64,000 nucleotides of DNA from positions 25,267,485 through 25,331,484 of the forward strand of contig OY741267.1 of the NCBI GenBank assembly GCA_963514095.1, given 5' to 3'. Source of the DNA: Eutrigla gurnardus. Its lineage: Eukaryota; Chordata; Actinopteri; Perciformes; Triglidae. The notes below the pieces were generated by a model. It was not told where the DNA came from and did not search any database. It was given only the letters and a program-made list of their open reading frames with translations. A program made the translations under genes and the position numbers. Of the stretch, positions 38,260 to 49,524 are shown one piece after another. Numbering within the stretch: position 1 is the first letter of the stretch; the number at the start of each line of letters is the position of its first letter.

Positions 38260-38346
38260 AGGAGAGGAAGAAGAGAAGAAGAAAAGAGAAGGAGAGAAAG
38301 AAGAGGAGAAAAGAGGAAAAAGAAGAGAAGGGAGGAGAAAGGAAAA
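38260..38346. repeat. 87-bp pure purine tract
   Basis: Eighty-seven consecutive A/G bases made of GAGGAAGAAGAG-like motifs. On the gpc5 transcript strand it is a CU tract. Purine tracts with partial mirror symmetry can adopt triplex (H-DNA) structure. Confidence 0.9.
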
Positions 38347-38837
38347 TAATGACATTTTGAAACTATTTAAGCAAATCAAAGCCTTACGTATTCATAAAAA
38401 TGAAAAAGTACAAAATGCTTTTGCCAACCACTGACTTTAATAAAAAGTGTATTTTTTTTTCTTCCCGCAATGAGAGACATCTGTTCCATGTGCCTAATGT
38501 TTTCCCATGTACTCATGTAAAACCTAATGTATGGCTTCATCAAACAAGAAACCAAAGGATCCAACACACACTCAAACGGTGGATCGTAGGGGGGGGGGGG
38601 GATCCTCATCCCGGGACCTCCGTTTTTTTCCCCTTCGTCAAAGCCAATGAGAGTAGTGGGTTGCCATGGTAACGGGAGCCACTTTAACTGGCCCACCACC
38701 GCAGAAGAAGGAGAAGGAGAGCATGGGCTTGTCATAATTGTGGACCAGCCGAAGGGAATCAGTTACAGACTCGCGTTGGCTGAGTGATCCGCATCAGTTT
38801 CTCTGTTCTTCTTCATGCGGACTGAGATAGCACTTAA

Positions 38838-38874
<37 letters not shown>

Positions 38875-39482
38875 GTACTTCAGTCTCTGAGAAATGCACC
38901 CAAAACCATAAACAGAAAGGGCTCCAGGGCCACACCTATAAATCAGCACAACATAAAAAAAAAAGCTCATAAATATAAGAGAGCAACAGAAAGAGAGAAC
39001 GGCAGAGATAGCAGCTCATTAGCTGAGTCCAATACAAAGCAGAGCGGAGCAGCAACTATTTGTTCTGCCTGCCTTCGCTCTATGTGGGGATGGATTTAAT
39101 GACTTCCTTATTTCCACGTTGATGAACAACAGCTGACTCACACACTGACATTATCCGACACCAGCGCACAAACAAAATACGCAGAGGGTTTGTTATGTTT
39201 TCTCAAATCGGAATGTATTAAAAATACGCTTTAAAAGCCTGAGAGAGAGTTAATAAATACCAGGTCAAACTGGATGACCTGTTTAGAAAAGGATGCATGC
39301 GAGCCAGCGTCTACTCATTTAGACAGACTCTGCCCAAAAAATTGTTTATGCAACAACTGGCCGTGGCAATGCTGCTGCCTAATCGTAGGGGAAACAATCC
39401 ATATCTGAATGCTAAAATAAATCTTTTTGTAAAAAGGTTCATGGTGAATGGAGGGCCTTCTGTCACATGTTTTCTGTCTTAC

Positions 39483-39605
39483 CTTTCCACCACGTCGTCT
39501 CCGCTCCAGCAGGTGGAATCGTCCACCACGTTCTCGCCTTCACACAGCATCTCCGGCAACGCTGCAAAGAAAGACTTGTAGCGCTGCAGGTACATCAGGA
39601 ACTCC
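39483..39605 (-). CDS. gpc5: Glypican-5-like, exon 5
   Basis: Coding exon of 123 bp. Its first base completes an Arg codon from exon 4, 40 codons follow, and two bases pass to exon 6 (Ser). The acceptor is TTTCCTCAG and the donor GTAAGA. The translation starts EFLMYLQRYKSFFAALPEMLC and ends in a DDSTCW segment. It matches the conserved glypican pattern of an amphipathic helix, then Leu-Cys, then Cys-Trp-(Asn/Ser)-Gly, supplying the last two of the core cysteines. Asn is usual in the CWNG motif; Ser is found here. Being 123 bp, the exon could be skipped without a frameshift, which would delete 41 residues including both cysteines. A (TG)10 tract sits eight bases upstream of the exon on the transcript strand, an unusual acceptor. 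Confidence 0.9.
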
Positions 39606-39613
39606 CTGAGGAA

Positions 39614-39633
39614 ACACACACACACACACACAC
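39614..39633 (-). repeat. (TG)10 tract at the exon 5 splice acceptor
   Basis: On the transcript strand the intron ends (TG)10 followed by TTTCCTCAG, so the dinucleotide repeat forms most of the expected polypyrimidine region. The layout resembles the (UG)m(U)n acceptor of human CFTR exon 9 (exon 10 in current numbering), where TDP-43 binding lowers exon inclusion. The analogy is inference from sequence only. Confidence 0.8.
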
Positions 39634-40053
39634 CAAGATTTAGCACCACTCATCCTCCTAAATCACAAGCATTACAACAAAGAGCACATGCATGTTGTAT
39701 AAATACACAGATGATATCGACGGTGGCGGATTAAACGAGACTGCTTCACTAACTCAGCACATTTTTTTTCCCGATCGCGCTGTGCGGTAACGTGCTTGCT
39801 TCATCGGATCTGCAAAAAAACACGTGTTGTCGATAAAGACGCTGTCGTCTCGAGCAACAAAAAAAAAACACAATGGCAGAATGTTTTGATCGGGACGCAC
39901 ATTGTTGCCACCCGCGAGGCAGAGCGAGAACAGCAGGGGGGTCACGAGAGGTCATGTGCCGAGTCAGTCGGAGTGAATCCAGAACAGAAGACAACGAGTA
40001 TGAAGTTTGAAAGACGTAAAAAAAAAAATGCATCGGTCACCCAAAAGCCAATC

Positions 40054-40551
40054 TACGGCGGCGTGTTAGGGCCACTGTAGAAAAAAATAATAACGGAGCC
40101 GAGAGAGGGGGCAATATTCAGAGATGTGAGAGTTCATTATATTTATTATATTATATATTTATAGCCGATATAAACAAGTTGCTTGGTTCTGCTAACTTCT
40201 GCTGTTTACAAGTGAAAACTGCAAATTTGTGAGTTTATTACAATGCTAACACCCTTCATCTATGCTAGCTAACTTCCACATGAATGTACATTTATTTTTC
40301 TAGTTAATAAATCCCATCATGTGCCAACGCCTCGTTAAGGTCCTTAGGGTGATGATGTTGATGCTTATTGTTGGTTTTATTTATATGAGGACATGTTGTC
40401 ATCTTATGGGTGTTTGTTGATTGGGGGGGGGGGGGGGGGGGGTGCTAGTGGTAGCTTTCACTTGTTGTCATTTTCTCTGGATATTGCCCTCTCTCAGCTC
40501 CGTTTTTTTTTTTTTTTTTTTTTCCTAAAGTGGCCCTCATACTCCGTCGTA
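40054..40551. mobile_element. Family B MITE, copy 9 (complete)
   Basis: The left end TACGGCGGCGTGTTAGGGCC and the right end AGTGGCCCTCATACTCC plus GTCGTA form the inverted repeats. The flanks CCAATC and ACAATC agree at five of six bases. The internal blocks are in standard order, with a G homopolymer of about 19 bp where other copies read GATCGGGGCGGTTGGG. Confidence 0.85.
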
Positions 40552-41656
40552 ACAATCAGCTCTTACAACTCAATATCACAGGTATCTCTATATGTACAAG
40601 ACGTGTGTGAGAGAGTGAGAGGAATGAGTCCCTTGGGTTCATGCTTACCTAGAGAGCGTTCTCAGACTATGTTTATTGTTCTTGGAGGGTTTCAGGGGGA
40701 ACGAGCTGGGAATGACGGGAGTTGAAGTCCAGGGGAGATGGTTGCAAGCAAGGAGGATGCAGGGATGTGAAAGAACGGGGCGTGAGAGGAAGAAAAACAA
40801 GGAAGAAAAACAAGGATAACGAGACAGGACACATTGGGAGGGGGGGGGGGGGGGGGGGAGAAAAGACAGTCAGTTGACCCTGGAAGAGAGCGATTAATCA
40901 TGCACATGCAAAGACTAGCCACACATACATCAATAACTCTCCCCACACCACACTAACAATGAAAACAAGACACAGTAAACACACAATCAATTCTTACATT
41001 CAGAGTTTCCCTTAAAACCAAACTGTATCACGTTTTGCTTTTTCGGCGCTACATTCTCCGCCGAGTCTATGAAGTGGTCAGCGCTCACATGTGCTCTCGG
41101 CTGGTTGGCAGCGAGCGGGGGGGAGGCGGTTTCGAAGGTGGGGGGGGGCTGGATTGTGTTGCCATGAATGGCCGGTGGCAGCGCCAGGCCCGGAGCCGTC
41201 AGCTAGGCTGGCATCGGGGCAGTGATTCATGGTTTAGGACAAGGTCAGGCAGGCGATGCCACAAGTGTGTGTGTGTGTGTGTTTCCCCATGCGGTGCTAT
41301 TTAAGCCCAGGCCCCGGCTGGTGTGCAGAGTCGGTGGTATGGCCGTCTGGGTAAACAGGAAATTGTTGGTCCGTCAAGATTAATCTTGCCCCCCCCCCCC
41401 GGTCCATCAGTGCCAGCTGCTGTGGGCATGGGCCGGCTGCCTCGGAGGCCAGGTGGAGGGCATGCACTTCAGTGCCAGGCACTACATTTACATACTATGT
41501 GTGCATGTGTGTGTGTGTGCGTGTTGGGACTAATCATATGTAGAAAGAGAGATGCCACGGCAGCTGTGAATAGACACGAGCCAACTCCGAAGTCTTTCTC
41601 ATACAGACCCAACCAATTTCATTTAAATGTACTTTCCATCTAGCTGAGCACGATGC

Positions 41657-42119
41657 TACGACGGTGTATCAGGGCCACTGTGGGGAAAAAAACAGAGCCG
41701 AGCGAGGGGGGCATTGTTCCGGGAAAAAAAGGAGCAAATTTGCGAGTTTATTACGATGCTAACAACCTCATCTATGCTAGCTAACGTCCCATGAATGTAC
41801 ATGTATGTTTGTAACGTGTGCCAACGCCTCGTTAAGGTCCTTAGGGTGATGATGTTGATGCTTATTGTTGCTTTTATTTATAGGAGGACAAACTGTCATC
41901 TTATGGGTGTTTATTGATTGGGGCAGTTGGGCTAAGATGCTAGTGGTAGTTTTCACTTGTTGTCATAGCAACGGCAAACATCCGATGTTAGCGGAACCAA
42001 GCAACTTGTGTCGGCTATATATATTTATAAAGTGGCAAATTTGCCACTTTTTTCTCTGTTTATTGCCCCCCTCTCTCGGCTCCCTTTTTTTCCGACGGTG
42101 GCCCCGATACGCCGCCGTA
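41657..42119. mobile_element. Family B MITE, copy 10 (complete, clean duplication)
   Basis: A 463-bp copy opening TACGACGGTGTATCAGGGCC and closing GGTGGCCCCGATACG plus CCGCCGTA. It is flanked by a perfect 6-bp duplication, CGATGC (41651-41656 and 42120-42125). The interior holds the standard family blocks, with no coding potential. It ends about 100 bp from the exon 4 donor. This copy defines the family boundaries best. Confidence 0.9.
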
Positions 42120-42217
42120 CGATGCAGAATTAACAAGCAAAAAAAAAAGCTTGCATTTTGTTTTGTAGCTTGCATTTTGATTGACAACAGGCAGTATTAA
42201 ATTAATTCAGGTCTTAC

Positions 42218-42381
42218 CTCCTCAGGTGGGCTAACTGCCCCAGCCACTGCTCGTTGAGAGGTTGGGAAGGGGCAGCCGACGGAGGCAGAGAAGACGAGGT
42301 CACGGTAGAGGTCGTGACCCCTGGGCTGGTAGGCTGCGTGCTTGTAGGTCTCCCAGTAGACAGGCCACACACCTTGTCCAC
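42218..42381 (-). CDS. gpc5: Glypican-5-like, exon 4 (Ser/Thr/Pro-rich loop)
   Basis: Coding exon of 164 bp, phase 0 at a CCCCACAG acceptor, ending two bases into an Arg codon at a GTAAGA donor. It encodes 54 residues: VDKVCG at the start (the core cysteine after the long exon 3 helix), then a low-complexity stretch in which 17 of 33 residues are Ser or Thr with many prolines, then LNEQWLGQLAHLR leading into the exon 5 helix. In vertebrate glypicans this position is a protease-sensitive disordered loop where GPC3 and GPC5 can be cleaved by furin-type enzymes. No clear RxxR is visible here. The loop sequence is poorly conserved, so identification rests on the cysteine, exon order and exact phase match. 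The Ser/Thr/Pro content suggests O-glycosylation. Confidence 0.85.
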
Positions 42382-44085
42382 CTGTGGGGAGGATTAGAGA
42401 ACACACACACACACACACCTGTTCAGCTAGGAAAAACACATGAACAGCGCTGGCGGAGCTGCAGGCTGACTTCCATCAGCTACCGATCGACGCGGCTGAA
42501 AGCAGACGGACTAAAGTGAGTTGTTCAAAGTGAACACTTCTTTTTTTTTTCCCTCGGAGTGATGATGCCATCTACTTGAAATGAGGAATGCCTACATTTC
42601 AGCTGAATGATTGCCGTGTGAAGGGAGGTTAAAAGAGTTATGGAGTTACAGACAACATGGTAAAACGTGTGTGTGTGTGTGTGTGTGTGTCTGGGGGGGT
42701 GTGTGATGAGAGAAAACGGCGTGATGAGTGAGTTATTGCCAGGAGGGCCGACAGTAAACGTTAAACATTCCACTACCTCATGGAGGTGAAACGCACACGT
42801 GCTGCACAGTTGGCAGCGATTCGCGAGTATCTCCGGTGGCTATTAAAAACGAGGGGGGTGGGGTGGGGGGGGGGGTCGTGAGAATGAAGGGGCGTGTGCT
42901 TCAAAACCAAGAGGTAAAAATCAATGAAATCTCATTGGCTTAAAAGCCTCTGGCCGGTGTTATTAAGCGGTTCTCAATAAGCCGAAGAGATGGAGCGTAA
43001 TGGCTCTTGTACACACCGGACTAAAGTAAAGTGACCAATGTATACACAGCGCTTTGATGAGTCATCCGACTCAGCACCGCTTATTTATCACTGATTTAGA
43101 AAACCTTTACAGTTGGAATCAGTGAGAAAAATTAGGTTTTGTTGAAGGATTCTAATTTTAATTTTTACTGTACAGAATATGCACCCAGACTTTCCCCCCA
43201 GAAGACATGGATGATCATACTGCCCACTTAAAAATACTTTTTTACTTAATACTACTTACTAGTAGCGTTTTTATTTCATGTATTTTGCATGAAAACTGAA
43301 ATGTTCTTGTTATTGTGTCAGCCTTCTGATTGATGCTTGAATAAGTGATTAAAAACAGTGTTTGTTATGTATTCAAGTAGTTGGACTCACGTTTGTGCAT
43401 GAAAGCATGGTGGAGTCTGTGTTTGATATTCTGTCTTTTCATTCAATACATGTGAGAAGTTTTGCAGCTCGTCATTAAGGGGTGCTGGTGGGAACCAGCT
43501 GGTTTATGCCATTCTATTAAACGATCAGCTCAGGATGCTAACCACGCCGAGCCGATCAAGCCTTCTTCTTACCGACACGTCGCCACGGCAACGCCGTTTA
43601 ACAACAAACAAATACATCAACTTAATTTGGGGAAGAAACAGGCAAACATCTGTGTTTAAATGGCTGTTTGGAGGGGTGTGTGTCTCTCTCCACATGCTGA
43701 GAAGACGTTGACCAGTCTGGAAGCAGCTGAAATATGTGTTAACAGACACAAAAATGTCATCTAAAAATACACTTTCCCCTGCTCAGTCGGCTCACGTGCA
43801 CAAGATACGCCATCCCTGGGCCGAGAGATGCTCTCACACCGAGCGACACAACTCAACCACCTGAACTATTTTTTTTTTTTATCGTCTTTGCACCGTTTGC
43901 ATTTCAGTCTTCGCTCAGGCCTTTTTCCTCTCTAACGGCGTTCTGCTCTTAAATCCTCTCTGAAGGCAGACGTTGGGCACGGGGGAAGCTTGTTTTATTG
44001 CATTCACCTTAAACTCCCTCCAGACCAATAAAACATGCTCACATGTGGTACGGCAGCTCAAGCCACACATGCACATGCAAACATG

Positions 44086-44213
<128 letters not shown>

Positions 44214-44943
44214 TACATTGTGGCAGTGAGAAAAGACGTTGCAGAGCAACTGTTTTGGCCACGTTGCCCCATCAACATACCAAGATAAACGCTCTGTGTG
44301 CATGTGCCGTGATGCTTCTACAGACAGTTACTGTTGAATTAATTAAATCACATTAATTTGCATACCGTCTGCAACAACATGACGCATTCGGGACGTTTAT
44401 TAGAAGAATTGCAAATGTCAAAACCTGTAAAATGGATTGTTTTAAGGTCAGCGAGTTTAATGGCAAAGAAGGATATTCTAAAAATGTAGTTTTGTACGTA
44501 GGTTTTTGAAGTTTACAATTTGTATTAGTATTCTACGTTATACAAATGTTTTATTTAATATGCTTGTGGTTTTCACAGTAAAAAAATGCACATTTTATAT
44601 TGTTGATGTTCAGCATTGTTGGTGAGTACGCTGGTTGTTTGTAGCAACCAATAAAAATGACTCAGGAAGAGGCTGTTAATTCCAAGAAGAAGCAGTAAAG
44701 CTATAATAATGTCGAGGTTGATTCATTTCACCACGCAAACATGTTTATAAACTACGTACAAACACATTAAGTAGTCCGTTAATGTCGCAGATGGAAGCGG
44801 AACACCAGTCTTTTCATTATTTAGCAAAAAAAAATATATATATATATATATACATTTTTATACAGGAATTCTTTTAAGAAATTCAAAAGACAAACAGTGG
44901 TCTGAGTTCATTTCCAGACCGGGGAGCGTTTTGGGAGGTCCAC

Positions 44944-44980
<37 letters not shown>

Positions 44981-45172
44981 TAAAGTGGTGAAGCTGGCAG
45001 GCGGTGTGAGAGGCAGGTGTGTGGAGGCTGAGCAGCACCCAGACCAGTCGCTAACAACTGTTGTTAAGGAAATAGTGTATTTATGAGGTTTTTAGGCTTA
45101 TTCCACTTAACTAATTTGGACCAGACCATGTGTTTAATGCACTTCAGCAAATTTAAACACTTCATAACACAC

Positions 45173-45175
<3 letters not shown>

Positions 45176-45218
<43 letters not shown>
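45176..45218. repeat. (AT)n microsatellite
   Basis: Perfect AT run of about 43 bp. Confidence 0.95.
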
Positions 45219-45220
<2 letters not shown>

Positions 45221-46296
45221 AAAGTATTTCAAATATCAATAAAAATCACATTCAAATAGTTTGAAAAGAATAGTTTTAAATATGTGTTTGTTTATTGCAA
45301 ATGACGGGCATCCAAAAAAGATTAACGGAGGTCCAAAGGTGATTCATTAACTTCACGACATGACAAACATCCCCAAAGAAAGGTCAGACCTCCAGGTTAT
45401 CATCTCTCTGCCGAGGTGTTAGATGAAGGATTAAGACGGGATCTAATCCCGTCACTGTGAACTTTTCAAAAAGAGGCAGACGAACGTTTTTTAAATCCAA
45501 GTGCCATTTCTCACCTGCCTTTGTGTGACACTACGCTATTTCTCCCCAGACAAAAATGTAAACATCCGTGTAAAATATGAACATGGAGCGGAGGTCACTC
45601 ACAGTTCTGTTTGTATTACCCCATTATTTTTAAAACTAAAGCCCAGCAGAGGCCACGATAAGATGGAAGGAAAAGGCCGACTTTTCAAAACAAAAGCGCC
45701 GACATACAAATCATTCTTATGCCTATCTAAGCAAACAGCAGCGTAAACAGAACACAAAGTCATCGCAGGGAAAATAAACAGTCGCCTCGTTGTGGAGCCG
45801 CTTGAGAAATGGAGACGGGCTCTCATAGGTCGGATCTTGTGACATCATAATCCGGAAGGCCAATGGGACAACAGGATGAATAACAACACGGGATAGAAAC
45901 GCAGCCGTGAATCAATTATCTCTCCTGACCTGATGATGGCGTGAGAAGGAAAATAACGTTTGGGCACAGTTTTTTTTTGTGTGTGTGTGTGTGTGTGTGT
46001 GAACACCTGTTTGTCCTCGTTATACCTCCACAATTTCAGCTATTTCGGGGAGCATTCCTCATCTGATTGCCTGAGGACGGAGTCTGACGGAGGAGGGGGC
46101 AGATCGCTGGGACATTAGGGAAATACAAGGCATGTATTCTATGTGTATTTGAGCTAGCCAATGAAATTTGAGGTCCACTCCTGCTTTTTTTTTACAACTC
46201 CATGCATGTCTTTTACAGTTTTGGATATTAATAGACAACACATTCAAGTGAAATTGTTTAATTTTACCTTATAAATGTGTGTATCAGGATCTCCTT

Positions 46297-46298
<2 letters not shown>

Positions 46299-46347
<49 letters not shown>
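46299..46347. repeat. (GT)n microsatellite
   Basis: Perfect GT run of about 49 bp. Confidence 0.95.
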
Positions 46348-46348
<1 letters not shown>

Positions 46349-47934
46349 ACATATCATCGGCTCCATCGAGCCAAGCCCAGGGCCATCCCTCCTCTCGGGG
46401 AGTATTGGTTTACAGATAGCAGCGGTGGTCTTGTCTTCCCAAGTTTATTTATCAAGGGATTACCCAGTAAAGCTCGGGGAACTTTCTCAGCCCCCCTCTC
46501 ACCTCAGGCACATTGCATTGTGGGATGAAGAGTGCTTGTTCGCCCCCCCCTCCATGTACTAAATGTGCAGACACACATACAATCTGGTTGCCTAATGCTG
46601 CCCACTGTTTAACTCTGGGAACAGAAGTACATTTGTCAGATCTGCCAAAGTGAACAATGGCTAAATACTCCATTAGAGTGCCGAGGCTCTCACAAAAGGT
46701 ACACACATCAGAACGGTCCAGACTTTAACTTAAACAACAACCACTTTTCCACCAAGCGTCCCGGATTGTATTCATGTATCATAGTTAATGAAGCGTAGAG
46801 CTGGAGGGCCTATACGGTCCAGAGAACTGCAGACCACGAGGTTTTGTTGCCAATACTACATTTACAAATGAATCCCAGGAATTGGGTGTGCAAATGTGTA
46901 GATCTTATGAATTCACAATATAGCAATAAAGTAAAAATTGCAAATTGTCTCCGTTTTGGTTCACATCCCTGGCAACAAGCTCTCGGGAATGCTGCATACA
47001 TCCATTATCCAAACCACAGTCGCTCTCATCTCAAGAAATTGGACCTTTTTTTTTCTTCTTCTCATAACCATGAAATGTTCCCCTAACCAGCAAAAAAAAA
47101 TCGGTAATAAAATTACATTCCCGTAAGTGACAGTGTAACATGCTGCTGCTCAAAACAGAGAAATCAAACCTTGTATTCTGGGTTTGATCCATGATGTTCT
47201 GACGAAGGTCAGAGAGGAGACACGAAGAGCCTGTTCGGCACCACGTCGGACCACCGCTGAAATAGGAATTTATTATCCAATATGTTTCCATGAGTTATGT
47301 AAAGTAACCGACTACCAGGCTGAATGAAAGAGAGAGCAATTAGCCTTATTGGTATTTACCTCACTGCGGTTACCAACTAAAGGAGAAAAGAAGAAGAAAA
47401 ACCGCAATCAGTAGCCAATAACGACATGAGTAGCGGCCGCCGGTTTCACATACCTTTGGTTCTCTCTACTCCACCGCACATGAAGGAGAACTGGCACTCT
47501 GGCAACAGGGTTGTTTATGATGTTTTCTCCAAAGAAAACCAAAAAAGGCCTCAATTTGATCTCAAACTACCATTTCCACTCCTAATTGCAACACGGATGA
47601 AGACGCAGTAGAAAAGAGGAGGGTTCTGCTACCCGTGCAGGAGAAAGGAGTTTCTATTTCTATGTTCATAAAGTTTTCATCATGTAAAAATGAGAGAAAT
47701 CATCACGGGCAACCTTAGACGTACTGTTTCAAACGCAGGCTTTAAGGTATATATCATTTTGTCTCATCAAGATGACCACAATTACCGGGATTGGACTATG
47801 TGTCGGCATTTGTCATCACAATATATCATCCAAGAATAGCCTTATATATATAAACACATATTGGGCCAGATCAAAACACTTTTCCCCTTTATTCACGCAT
47901 TAAGGTACTACTTGAATTTCGCAGGACTAGCAGT

Positions 47935-48060
47935 GTTGTGGTGGAGGCCTTGAGGTTAAGGCAGCAAGCTCGAGCCCTGGAAGGTTGCCAGTTCAAACCC
48001 CGGGCCATCTGGGAAAAAAATCTGGATAGGGTTAAGGGAATAAGAAAAGTCTCTCTCCTC
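47935..48060 (+). mobile_element. tRNA-derived SINE-like sequence
   Basis: The stretch contains TTGAGGTTAAGGCAGCAAGC followed after about 15 bp by GGTTGCCAGTTCAAACCCC, which resembles the internal A and B boxes (B consensus GGTTCRANNCC) of a tRNA-derived pol III promoter. A GGGCCATCTGGG tail and a T-poor 3' part follow. It is not a functional tRNA, since no closing acceptor stem was found. It could instead be a degraded tRNA pseudogene. Confidence 0.5.
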
Positions 48061-48346
48061 TCTCAGCAACACTGTCAGGGCTGTGTTTTTACGTTTTAAC
48101 CACACCAGGAGACAGATGTAGGCTTTGGAGGTGTTGAGTTTAATCGGACCGTTATAGCCTCACACGGCGGTCAAACCAGGACGAGGACAGAAGACTTCCA
48201 TTTTTCATCTAAAGAATAGTTCAGCCTGCTGTAAGAACACCAAATATGGGTTTCCAAGGATGTTCTGTAGAGGTTTCGGATGAGACAATGAGATGGTTAC
48301 GCTGTGAAAAAGATCGCTGTGTGTATAGTTATTTACATACATTATT

Positions 48347-48847
48347 CAGGCTTTTCCAAACTCAAATTCAAGCACTTCTCAAGCATTTCAAGGTGCATTT
48401 CCATGCTTTTCCAGCACCTTCCAACTCCATATTTGTATCAATCCAATGGTCAGTATTCAGTCTACTTATTATGTCACTTGTTCATCACATTAAATGAGAT
48501 GTTATTGTCCTCTAAACAACCAACATGATGTTTGGAGACAGCTTTTTACAGAAGGACCACAAATGAAAGGAAAACGAATTCCACTAACAGATCCACAGAA
48601 ATATAATCACCAACTATTTTCATCATCTGTTCATCATCAAAAGTCATTTTTCATGCAGAAATGTCAGAAAATGCTGTTTTCAGTCCCTCAAATATGGAGA
48701 TCTTCTTTTCTCTGTTCTGTCATATATGTCATCACAGAACACACATTTCAAGAACTTTATTCTAAATCCAAGCACTTTTCAAACCTTGAAAACACCACAC
48801 TAAAATTCAAGTGTTTTCAAGGATTTCCAGCACCCGTACGAACACTG
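48347..48847 (+). mobile_element. Family D DNA element, copy 2
   Basis: About 500 bp in the same orientation as the other D copies and nearly identical in the interior. The left end is shortened (CAGGCTTTTCC in place of CAGGGTTCC plus about 10 bp) and the right end reads CGAACACTG, so both termini are slightly decayed. No clear target duplication remains. Confidence 0.8.
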
Positions 48848-49492
48848 GTTAGAGATGAGTGGTAGTGATTGTTCTCTGAGATTATGGAGAATAAAAACTG
48901 ATTTCAACGGGACTGCTCATCAGAAGTACATTTCTCATTTAGAGAAACTTCAGAGAACTATGTTCGGTGAGAAATTCTTACGTCAAGCGCTGGGAGTATA
49001 TAATATATGGTGTACAAGGTGAAAAGTATCGTATGAAGATCTGTCAGTAAGAGGAAAATGCTGCAGGTTAAAAAGAGAAATCAGAAAGTGAATTAGCTTG
49101 TCTGACTTAATGTCCTACAGTATAGACACATGTACGACTAAGTGTCATCTTAGAATGTAAAGTCGCTGTAAACAATATAACTAATGCCATCCTTCGTTCT
49201 TCTCGCATGTGTGCAGCTCATCTGGCTGGGAAAGATTCAAACATGTGGAAACGGCATCAAAGACAGATGTGTGTGTGTCATATGAACTGTAAAGAACTAA
49301 CACCGTCAATTAATGGCTTTGGATCTGTACATAACATATATATTCTGGAGATAATAACCTGTTGTAGCTTTAAATCAAAAGCTTAAATAGTCTGGATAGA
49401 GAGTAAAAACAGAAGAGATAAAACCCTCGGAGCCACTCGGAGGAGAAGTGACAGACTTTCAGTTGGCCTTGAGCGAGAGACTACAATAATTT

Positions 49493-49524
<32 letters not shown>

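Larger units (their letters stand above)
39606..42217 (-). other. gpc5: gpc5 intron 4 (about 2.6 kb)
   Basis: Short intron interrupting an Arg codon. It contains two family B MITEs (40054-40551 and 41657-42119), G homopolymers (about 40424-40442 and 40839-40859) and a TG tract at its 3' end. Nothing gene-like was seen otherwise. Confidence 0.8.
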
